The translations under genes were made by a program, and so were the position numbers. The notes below the pieces were generated by a model. The model was not told the origin of the DNA and ran no database searches. It worked only from the letters and a program-made list of their open reading frames with translations. Shown piece after piece: positions 58,023 to 64,000 of a stretch of DNA of 64,000 nt; position 1 is the first letter of the stretch, and each line of letters begins with the position of its first letter. This DNA is from an uncultured Oscillospiraceae bacterium (GTDB taxonomy: Bacteria > Bacillota_A > Clostridia > Oscillospirales > Oscillospiraceae), in NCBI GenBank assembly GCA_910579155.1, contig CAJTTS010000010.1:1-64000 (forward strand). The letters are read 5' to 3'.

Positions 58023-58697
58023 ATGACATATCAAGGAGTTTTTTTCGACTTCGATTACACGCTGGGGGACTCCACCCCCGCCATCGTGGAGGGCTACCGC
58101 CTGGGCTTCGCCGCCCTGGGGCTGGACCCGCCCACCGCGGACCAGGTGCGGCACACCATCGGCCTCACCCTGGCGGACGGCTATTCCCTCATCACCGGCG
58201 ACCATGACCCGGAACGGCAGGAGGCGTTCCACCGCACCTTCCAGCACACCGTAGGCGTAAAGGCAGACGGGGAGAAGCGCAAGCTGATGATTGAGGGCAC
58301 CACCCTTTTCCCCGGCGCGGTGGAGCTTTTGCAGGCACTGAAGGACGCGAATGTTCGCACCGCCATCGTGTCCACCAAGCCGGGGGACACCATCCGCCAC
58401 ATCTTTGACCACCAGGGCCGGCTGGATTTGCTGGACCTGGTCATCGGCGGGGATGAGGTCCACCACGCCAAGCCCCATCCGGAGGGGCTGGAGCTGGCCT
58501 TGGAGCGGCTGAGGCTGCGTCCGGACCGGGTGCTGTTCTGCGGCGACACGGTGATCGACGCCGCCACCGCCCAGGCGGGCGGCTGCCAGTTCTGCGCGGT
58601 GCTCAACGGCACCACCAAGGCCCAGGCCTTTGAGCGCTTCCCGTCCGTACATATCGCCCGGGACCTGGCGGACCTGAAAAACTGGCTTGCGGTGTAA
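58023..58697 (+). CDS. HAD-superfamily phosphatase (phosphoglycolate phosphatase-like)
   Basis: The 224-residue enzyme has HAD motif I FFDFDYTLGDST (nucleophile Asp), motif II TAIVSTKPGD, motif III KPHPEGLELAL and motif IV LFCGDTVIDAATA. A helical cap (residues 15-80) makes it a Gph/PgmB-type member. ATG at 58023 follows AGAGGTCATATC. Substrate not determinable. Confidence 0.9.
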   Translation: MTYQGVFFDFDYTLGDSTPAIVEGYRLGFAALGLDPPTADQVRHTIGLTLADGYSLITGDHDPERQEAFHRTFQHTVGVKADGEKRKLMIEGTTLFPGAVELLQALKDANVRTAIVSTKPGDTIRHIFDHQGRLDLLDLVIGGDEVHHAKPHPEGLELALERLRLRPDRVLFCGDTVIDAATAQAGGCQFCAVLNGTTKAQAFERFPSVHIARDLADLKNWLAV

Positions 58698-58698
58698 G

Positions 58699-58735
58699 AA
58701 CCGCCCCCCGGCATGGCCGGGGGGCGGTTCTTTTT
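58699..58735. terminator. Terminator between HAD gene and lipoprotein gene
   Basis: A 14-bp GC stem (AACCGCCCCCCGGC) followed by CTTTTTA, between convergent genes. Confidence 0.85.
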
Positions 58736-59405
58736 ACTCCGCGGGAGACGGTTCCGCCGACGGCTCGGCGGAGGGAGCGCCCCCAACGTCTTGGGCGCTG
58801 AAGATTACGGTGACGGCGTAGATATGCTCATAGCCGGTCTTGGCCAGCTCCCGGGGCATCCCGAAATAGTCTACCGAGTACATGCGAAGCTCGTTTTTGG
58901 AGTTGGCCATCTGAAGCACCAGCGGAATCTCCTGCTCCAGCTCCATCTCTGCGGGGGAGGCGTCCAGCGTGGCGGTGCCGAAGGCCATGCCGGACACGTC
59001 GTCCTCCGGGGTGACCTGGAAGGAGGTGGAGAATATCCCGTCCGCCTGGACCACCAGCCGGACCCCCTCCGTCATCTTGCCGAAGGTCAGGACCATGCGG
59101 CCGCTTCCCGCCCACAATCCGACCTCTGCGTCGCCGGGAACGCGGCTCCACTCCCCGTCGATCAGCTCGTAGACGTTGACCTGGAGGGACTTGGCGCCCT
59201 TGGCCTGGAAGTCAAATATGTGGTGGGAACCCATGCCCACACCCAGCAGCTCGACGAGGGCGGTCTCTTCCTCGCTGAGCTGGGCGGGCTGGATATACAT
59301 GTCTCCGCCTTTATTCTCTTCTTTGTCCTTGTCCGCGCCGCAGCCGGCCAGACCCAACGCCAACAGCGCCGCCAGCGCCAGGGCGGCAATTTGTCTCTTC
59401 CGCAT
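58734..59405 (-). CDS. Lipoprotein of unknown function
   Basis: The 223-residue precursor has a lipoprotein signal: RKRQIAALALAALLALGLAG followed by the lipid-modified Cys in LAGCGADKD. The mature part is acidic with a beta-rich domain (GSGRMVLTFGKMTEGVRLVV) and a Pro/Ser/Glu tail. ATG at 59405 follows ACGGAGGTATCCTG. No family recognised. It is the only visible lipoprotein here and stands alone. Confidence 0.8.
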   Translation of the reverse strand: MRKRQIAALALAALLALGLAGCGADKDKEENKGGDMYIQPAQLSEEETALVELLGVGMGSHHIFDFQAKGAKSLQVNVYELIDGEWSRVPGDAEVGLWAGSGRMVLTFGKMTEGVRLVVQADGIFSTSFQVTPEDDVSGMAFGTATLDASPAEMELEQEIPLVLQMANSKNELRMYSVDYFGMPRELAKTGYEHIYAVTVIFSAQDVGGAPSAEPSAEPSPAE

Positions 59406-59740
59406 CAGGATACCTCCGTAAAAGCGCCCCTGTCGCATTCAGGGGAAATTTGCCGATCCGATATCCCTATTATATCACAGCTTCCGCGCCCTGCCAATGG
59501 GGCGGGGCAGTTTTTTTGCCGGCGCGCAGACAGAGGAAGCCCCCTCCTCTGCGGGGACAGCCGAAGCCGGGAGCAAAGGTGCGGAGTACCCTTCCCCTGT
59601 GGGGACAGTTCAGACCAGGTCGGGCAGAAACTTTATTCTTTTTGCATGTCCTGTTCGAGTCGTCCCCACAGGGGAAGGGTACTCCGCACCTGCCAAACGT
59701 GGCAGCATAGGCCGTCCCGATCAAACACTGCGGCGCCCTG
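59406..59740. other. Gap with a large inverted repeat, no gene
   Basis: The 335-bp gap contains the lipoprotein promoter region and the inverted repeat at 59577-59691. A further partial copy of the repeat arm (CTCCTCTGCGGGGACAG) lies just to the left near 59544. No coding frame is supported. Confidence 0.5.
59577..59691. repeat. Perfect 30-bp inverted repeat with 55-bp centre
   Basis: Arms at 59577-59606 and 59662-59691 are exact complements over 30 bp (AGGTGCGGAGTACCCTTCCC and onward). The enclosed 55 bp encodes nothing. The size and symmetry suggest a MITE-like or REP-like element, or a long RNA hairpin after the flippase-like gene. Confidence 0.85.
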
Positions 59741-60835
59741 TTATGAACCCACTTCCCGCGGGCAGGGCGCGCGCTCCTGCTTGCACGCAGACCTCTCAAG
59801 GGACGGCGCCCGCCCGAGGGCCGCGCGGCGCAGGGTCCTCCCCGCCGCCAGCACAACCCCGGTAACGATGAGCACCAGATAGCAGCTCATGGTGCGGGTG
59901 AGGATCATGGCCGGGGCCACCAAGGACTCCCCGTAGACGAGCAGGAAGCCCCGCAGGAACACGTTCTCCGCCGCCCCGGCGGAGCCGGGCAGGGGCAGAT
60001 AACCCACGGCGATAGAGCACAGGGCTTGGAGGGCCATCATCTCCCCCAGCCCGAACCCGGACAGGCCGAAGGCCCGGTACACCACATAGGGCATGGCGTA
60101 GGAGCAGGCCAGTTGGATCATGCTCAACCCCACCACCTGGATCAGCAGGGCGGGCGCCCGGCGGATCAGTTGGGCGCCCCGCCGGTACTCGGTCAGATGC
60201 TCGTCGGCCTTAGCCTCCAAGCCGGCTTTATCCAACCTGGGGAATATCCGGGCGCCCAAACCAATGCAGCCGCAGAGCAGCTTCCTGGCCGGACCGGGCA
60301 GAAACAAGAACAGGAACATAGCCACATCCAACAGCGCAAAGACTGCCAGACCTAACCCCAGCAGCAGCCCCACCTGGCCCCCGAGCCGCTCTGTAAGGCC
60401 TCCGGCGGCAAACAGGGCGAACACACCCCAGATCATGGCGGCGGTGTTGTAGCCGATGGTAACCAACAGCATATCAAGCGCGCCGGAGGCGGCCGGGGTT
60501 CCATCCCTTTTCATCGCCACCACCTGGGCGGGCTGCCCGCCGGTGGCGGAGGGGGTAATGGTACTGAAAAAGAAGCCGACGCTGGAGTAGTACGCGCACC
60601 TCCGGAAGGGCTGGGGGCACCCCAGCGCCCGCAGAATGAAATGGGTCGCCTTGGCCTCGCAGCAGACGAAGAGGGCCATCAGCGGCGCGCCCATCAACAG
60701 CAAACGCCAATCCGCACTCAACAGGGCCGCGCCAAGCTGGCCGGGGGTCTGCCCCTGGAGGATGGTGTATACCGTCCATCCCAGCAGGGCCGGCACTGCC
60801 GCCACACACAAAATATTTTTGATTTTACCCTTCAT
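59741..60835 (-). CDS. Flippase-like membrane protein (LPG synthase TM-region/YbhN family)
   Basis: The 364-residue protein has about eight membrane helices. It carries the family motif FFFSTITPSATGGQPAQVVA (residue 85-105), then GLSMIQLACSYAMPYVVYRA and AVGYLPLPGSAGAAENVFLR. The family (DUF2156-less part of MprF, YbhN, UPF0104) includes lipid translocation proteins. ATG at 60835 follows GTGAGGGAAATT. It is downstream of an MGDG-type glycosyltransferase (26-bp gap), so a role in moving a glycolipid is plausible. Confidence 0.85.
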   Translation of the reverse strand: MKGKIKNILCVAAVPALLGWTVYTILQGQTPGQLGAALLSADWRLLLMGAPLMALFVCCEAKATHFILRALGCPQPFRRCAYYSSVGFFFSTITPSATGGQPAQVVAMKRDGTPAASGALDMLLVTIGYNTAAMIWGVFALFAAGGLTERLGGQVGLLLGLGLAVFALLDVAMFLFLFLPGPARKLLCGCIGLGARIFPRLDKAGLEAKADEHLTEYRRGAQLIRRAPALLIQVVGLSMIQLACSYAMPYVVYRAFGLSGFGLGEMMALQALCSIAVGYLPLPGSAGAAENVFLRGFLLVYGESLVAPAMILTRTMSCYLVLIVTGVVLAAGRTLRRAALGRAPSLERSACKQERAPCPREVGS

Positions 60836-60861
60836 AATTTCCCTCACTCCCAGCGGTTTCG

Positions 60862-61944
60862 CTACGCGCGTACCTGCGCCAGCTCACGCACCACGGCGCA
60901 GACTGCGGTGCGCTCCATGGTGGCGGCAATCTCGTCCATGGCCCGCCCCATATCGGCCAGCGCCTGGTCGTCATAGATGGTCTTCCGGATGGCGGCAAGG
61001 CACTCACTTTCATCCTTGGCGGCGATACGGGCCATACCCCGGCGCACCAAAAAGTCGGCGTTCTCCTGCTCCTGCTTCAGGAAGGGCTGCCAGGCCAGGA
61101 TGGGCAACCGGGCGGCAATGGCCTCAAAGCAGGTAATCCCACCGGGCTTGGACAACATCAGGTGGGAACGGGCCATGTACTTCTCTACCTGCGTGGTGAA
61201 AGGCACCGCCTCAATGTTCTTGTACTTCCCCTCCAGCCGCTGGAACAGCTTTTGATTCCGTCCGGTGAGAATAGTGGTATGCACCCCGGGTAGCGCGTCC
61301 AGCGCCTGATAGAAGGAGTCCCTGCGCGGCATGAGCCCCAACCCGCCGCCCATGATGAGCAGCTCCCGTTTCTGGGAGCGGTTCCGTTCGCGGGACCGCT
61401 CCCAGCGGGCGGGGCGGAACCGCCCGCTGACCGGGATGCCGGATACCACGATGGCGTTCGGGTCCACCCCTTTGGCGATGAAGCCTTCCCGGACGGATTC
61501 CTCCGCCACCAGATAGCAGTCGGTGCCTGGGTGGAGCCACTCGCTGTGGCACGTCACGTCGGTGACGCAGGTAACCAACGGAATATCCGACGGCCCCTCC
61601 TCCTTGTACCGCGCCATGGCGGCAGAGCAGATGGGATGGGTGGACACCACCACGTCGGGCCGGTAATCGTCCAGCAGCCGGTCCAGTCCGTCCAGCAGAT
61701 CGTCGCCCCGGCCATCGCCGGAGTCGTTGGCGGTCAGGTCGTGGTAAATGTTATAAAACACGCCGCCGTAGGTCACCAGCACGTTGAACCACCAATACAT
61801 GGCGGAGGCCCGCTCGGGCAGCGCGTATTCAAACAGGTCGATGACGTCGGCCCGGTGGCCGTCCTGGCCCAACTGCTCCCGCAGCGCGTTGGCGGCGGAC
61901 AGATGGCCCATGCCGAACTTCCCTGTCAAAATCAAGATGTTCAT
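60862..61944 (-). CDS. MGDG synthase-like glycosyltransferase (UgtP/GT28)
   Basis: The 360-residue protein starts NILILTGKFGMGHLSAANAL, the MGDG synthase/UgtP N-terminal signature. It has VTDVTCHSEWLHPGTDCYLV, the linker GIPVSGRF, GGGLGLMP, and the donor-binding MLSKPGGITCFEAIAARLPI. It transfers a sugar from a nucleotide donor to diacylglycerol at the membrane. ATG at 61944 follows GAGGAGGTACTTCA. The flippase-like gene follows in the same operon. Confidence 0.93.
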   Translation of the reverse strand: MNILILTGKFGMGHLSAANALREQLGQDGHRADVIDLFEYALPERASAMYWWFNVLVTYGGVFYNIYHDLTANDSGDGRGDDLLDGLDRLLDDYRPDVVVSTHPICSAAMARYKEEGPSDIPLVTCVTDVTCHSEWLHPGTDCYLVAEESVREGFIAKGVDPNAIVVSGIPVSGRFRPARWERSRERNRSQKRELLIMGGGLGLMPRRDSFYQALDALPGVHTTILTGRNQKLFQRLEGKYKNIEAVPFTTQVEKYMARSHLMLSKPGGITCFEAIAARLPILAWQPFLKQEQENADFLVRRGMARIAAKDESECLAAIRKTIYDDQALADMGRAMDEIAATMERTAVCAVVRELAQVRA

Positions 61945-62328
61945 TGAAGTACCTCCTCACGCCGGCGCAAGCTGCACTCGCCCGCTCCGCCGGGTCTCCT
62001 CTCCCCTGGAAAGCCGAACAGCGCTTTCACGGGACCCCGGCGAACCATTACGGCCCGCCTTTTGATGGTCTTGATTATAGAGGACAAATCTTCAATTTCA
62101 ATGCCGAACCTTCTTAGATTTTGGTGGGAATTTTCTTAAAGAATTATTAAGGCGCGCCGCACGAAGGCGTCCGAACAAAAAAGGTGAGCCGAGGCTTGCG
62201 CCCCGGCTCGAAAGGATGGAGGATAGAATGAAAAAGAAAAGCATCTCTTGCAAGTATTAGGATAAAGGCCAGTCATTACAAAAGTTCGAGAAGATTTGTT
62301 ACAAAAGGATTAAATCTCAAACCTCGGC
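61945..62328. other. Gene-poor gap with a possible 10-residue frame
   Basis: The 384-bp gap has a GC-rich hairpin near 62190-62213 (GAGCCGAGGC and GCCCCGGCTC). At 62228 an ATG with GGATGGAGGATAGA upstream opens a ten-codon frame (KKKSISCKY, then stop). AT-rich sequence follows. No real gene is supported; a leader peptide or remnant is possible. Confidence 0.4.
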
Positions 62329-63075
62329 CTATTCATTCTTTAAATCCTCCAGCCTCAGCGTGAAATCAAACCGCTCGCCCCCGTTCTCCCCCTCGCCCCG
62401 GGCAAACAGCTCGTCCCCCCGGACAGCGGTGTCCACCCAGACGGCCTCCCCCGCCCGGCATTCGCTGACGTAGCCGATCTGGAAGGAGCGCACAAACTTT
62501 CCCCGGCCCAGCCGCTCCAGGTGAAGGCTATCGCAGGCGAAATCGGCGTAGCGGGCGTTATTCACGTGGCCGTTGATGTCGGTGTCGGAGTAGCACAGGT
62601 CCCGGCGCACCCGGCCGTCGAAGGCCTCCGGCATGGCCGGGCGGCGGAGTTTGACGGATTTGTTGCGCTCACCCCCGTCGGTTCCCTGAAACTCGGCCAG
62701 GTTTTTCATGCGGAACAGCTTGCGTTCGTCCATGTCCACCATTACCCATATGGAAGCGCCCTGTCCGATGAGCTTGCCGTCCCGGTACAGATCAAAATCC
62801 CGGTAGGAGGACGCCCCCGACGCCCCCCGGTGCCACGTTTTGATGTGGACCGGATCGTTCCACCGCAGGGGGGCGTCCAGCTCCACCCAATTCCGGGTCA
62901 CCATCCACAGGCAGTTGTACTTCTCCTTGATCTGCGGCCCCGAAACCCCCAGGGCCAGCGCCGCCCGGGTGGCGGCCTCCTGCAAAAAACCCAGCACCGC
63001 CGATGGGCGGCACTGGTTGAACAGGTCCACGTCCCGGGAATCCACCCGCAAATCCATCTCATAAACCGTGCTCAT
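62329..63075 (-). CDS. Acyl-ACP thioesterase (FatA/FatB-like)
   Basis: The 248-residue protein has two tandem hotdog domains. The first begins VYEMDLRVDSRDVDLFNQCR and has GFLQEAATRAALALGV and WMVTRNWVELDAPLRW. The second has CYSDTDINGHVNNARYADFA, carrying the conserved Asp/Asn-His active site. It releases fatty acids from acyl carrier protein. Together with the glycolipid genes nearby it points to lipid metabolism, though the operon is shared with a zinc-ribbon protein. Confidence 0.92.
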   Translation of the reverse strand: MSTVYEMDLRVDSRDVDLFNQCRPSAVLGFLQEAATRAALALGVSGPQIKEKYNCLWMVTRNWVELDAPLRWNDPVHIKTWHRGASGASSYRDFDLYRDGKLIGQGASIWVMVDMDERKLFRMKNLAEFQGTDGGERNKSVKLRRPAMPEAFDGRVRRDLCYSDTDINGHVNNARYADFACDSLHLERLGRGKFVRSFQIGYVSECRAGEAVWVDTAVRGDELFARGEGENGGERFDFTLRLEDLKNE

Positions 63076-63081
63076 AAAGCG

Positions 63082-63696
63082 TCAATCCTTCCTTCCGGGG
63101 ATGGTCAGCGTGTCCCGGGCGCACAGGGCGGCCAGGTCGTCCTGTGTGGCGGCGCTCAGCCGCAGGACCGCGCCGCAGGACGCGCACACTAGGTCTACGG
63201 CGGAGTAACCCACCTTCACGCCGTAGTCCGCGCAGCCGCAGGCGCACCTCACCCCGCCCCGGGCGGCGATGTCCCGCAGCTCGGCCAAGGACTCTTCCAT
63301 GACCACCTCGTCCAAAAACACCCCGCGCTGGTCCATCTGGTCGTCCATGCGCAGCTTATCCACCGCCGCCTCCAGCTTTTCCATGGCCCGGAACACCTGC
63401 TCCTCCTCGCCCACATAGCAGCACCCCAGCCCGGACGCGGGGCAGCTCAAGGCCAGCAGTTTCTGGTGCAGCAGCGCCTCGTTGGAGCACACCGCCGTGT
63501 GGTCCTTGGCGCAGAACAGGCAGGGCACCGTGACCTCACAGCGGTCCCCCATCTGGGCAAAACTCAGCTCCGACCTGCCGCAAGGGCAGGGCAGCACGCT
63601 GTTCCCCGCCGCGAGCTGAAAGGCCGTGCGCCGGACGATCACCGCCTGGCCGCAGACGGGGCAAATATATCCAATGGTACGCGTTTCCTCCGGCAT
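63082..63696 (-). CDS. Cys-rich zinc-ribbon protein of unknown function
   Basis: The 204-residue protein has several metal-binding pairs: YICPVCGQA (about residue 12), LPCPCGRS, VPCLFCAKDH, and CACGCADYG with VCASCGAVL near the end. The middle is helical (EEQVFRAMEKLEAAVDKLRM). A family of such proteins is found in Clostridia without known function. ATG at 63696 follows GGGAGGGAGACCC. It ends 6 bp before the thioesterase gene, so they share a transcript. Confidence 0.8.
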   Translation of the reverse strand: MPEETRTIGYICPVCGQAVIVRRTAFQLAAGNSVLPCPCGRSELSFAQMGDRCEVTVPCLFCAKDHTAVCSNEALLHQKLLALSCPASGLGCCYVGEEEQVFRAMEKLEAAVDKLRMDDQMDQRGVFLDEVVMEESLAELRDIAARGGVRCACGCADYGVKVGYSAVDLVCASCGAVLRLSAATQDDLAALCARDTLTIPGRKD

Positions 63697-63794
63697 GGGT
63701 CTCCCTCCCAAAAATTTTCCGGGAAATATTATAACACCATTGTCCCCTTTTTTTCCAGTGACAAAGCTGTTTTTCTGTTAAATCTTTCCTCAGC

Positions 63795-63823
63795 GTATGA
63801 ATTGACCCCCTTTGCGCACACTA
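63795..63823 (+). promoter_or_regulatory. Possible sigma-G-type promoter of spoVAD
   Basis: GTATG and CACACTA are separated by 17 bp, 31 bp upstream of the ATG. They resemble sigma-G elements (GnATR and CATnnTA) with one mismatch. No sigma-A pair is better. Weak. Confidence 0.3.
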
Positions 63824-63853
63824 GATACAAATCACGCCAAAGGAGTCAGTTCC

Positions 63854-64000
63854 ATGGAAAATCAAAAGCTGGGGCGGCAAACCTTCCAGCCGGGGTCCTC
63901 CCCCGTGATCATCGGCCACGGCTCCTCCGCCGGGCATAAGGAGTGTCAGGGCCCGCTCCGCCGCCACTTTGACCACACCTGTGAGGACGACCTGTTCGGG
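63854..64000 (+). CDS. spoVAD: Stage V sporulation protein AD (3' truncated by window)
   Basis: The first 49 residues read KLGRQTFQPGSSPVIIGHGS, then SAGHKECQGPLRRHFDHTC, matching the SpoVAD N-terminus (the GP[L]..xFD pattern). SpoVAD helps move dipicolinic acid into the forespore. ATG follows AAAGGAGTCAGTTCC. The gene runs off the window. It is the clearest evidence that the host makes spores. Confidence 0.9.
   Translation, partial: MENQKLGRQTFQPGSSPVIIGHGSSAGHKECQGPLRRHFDHTCEDDLFG

Noticed and set aside
59530..59700. CRISPR-like repeats (CTGCGGGGACAG / CTGTGGGGACAG)
   Set aside because: Only two or three copies, one inverted, no regular spacers and no cas genes; better explained as an inverted-repeat element.
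62228..62260. Ten-codon frame KKKSISCKY with a ribosome site
   Set aside because: Too short to support as a gene; no regulated gene follows on that strand.

Overview
The window comes from a GC-rich, endospore-forming, low-GC-phylum anaerobe, most likely a member of the Oscillospiraceae (Clostridia). This is inferred from the partial spoVAD at the right edge, a threonyl-tRNA synthetase controlled by a T-box, CIRCE/HrcA-type heat-shock control, Gls24/FakA-like genes, strong GGAGG ribosome sites with ATG/GTG/TTG starts, consensus sigma-A promoters and an FprA-type oxygen-reducing flavoprotein. No species is assigned.

Layout. 0-8.5 kb: housekeeping genes (XRE membrane regulator, FliB-like methylase, mtnA, fprA, T-box and thrS, HlyC/CorC-type membrane protein) with a parS-like site at 3043-3058. 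8.6-18 kb: envelope genes (YfhO/CsbB-type glycosylation pair, D,D-carboxypeptidase, murC, a PadR/DUF4097 pair with a fully readable operator-promoter, mreB). 18.3-18.66 kb: a structured non-coding RNA candidate with its own promoter and terminator. 18.7-32.2 kb: one uninterrupted minus-strand operon encoding a complete phage head and contractile tail (terminase, capsid, portal, protease, connectors, sheath, tube, frameshifted chaperone, LysM hub, baseplate). I can see no integrase, repressor, replication, lysis or tail-fibre gene. 32.4-35.3 kb: rlmH, a WalJ-like hydrolase and murA. 35.5-46.4 kb: CIRCE-htpG, rhomboid protease, two ECF sigma/anti-sigma pairs, RluD, a small XRE/membrane-protein operon, fakA-like and gls24-like genes. 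46.4-58.7 kb: MarR + fused ABC exporter, Mini-RNase III, RqcH, pullulanase, tRNA-Thr/tRNA-Tyr, a zinc-ribbon/sigma-like small gene group and a HAD phosphatase. 58.7-64 kb: lipoprotein, MGDG-synthase-like glycosyltransferase with flippase-like partner, acyl-ACP thioesterase, zinc-ribbon protein and the start of spoVAD.

The most interesting object is the 13.4-kb phage-derived operon. It has the gene content of a PBSX-like or gene-transfer-agent-like particle, sits between housekeeping genes without visible attachment sites, has a rotated head-gene order (capsid before portal), a very short protein in the tape-measure position and a readable -1 frameshift site. Host-type intergenic repeats have spread into it, which suggests long residence. 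Domestication is an inference; the gene content is read directly.

The second striking pattern is a family of about eleven GC-rich repeats in one orientation. Most begin within a few bases of a stop codon (or of the ncRNA terminator) with GAAGCGCGGAGC and end in GCGTGACAA. One interrupts the thrS T-box leader. All names rest on reading motifs by eye; no database search was possible.
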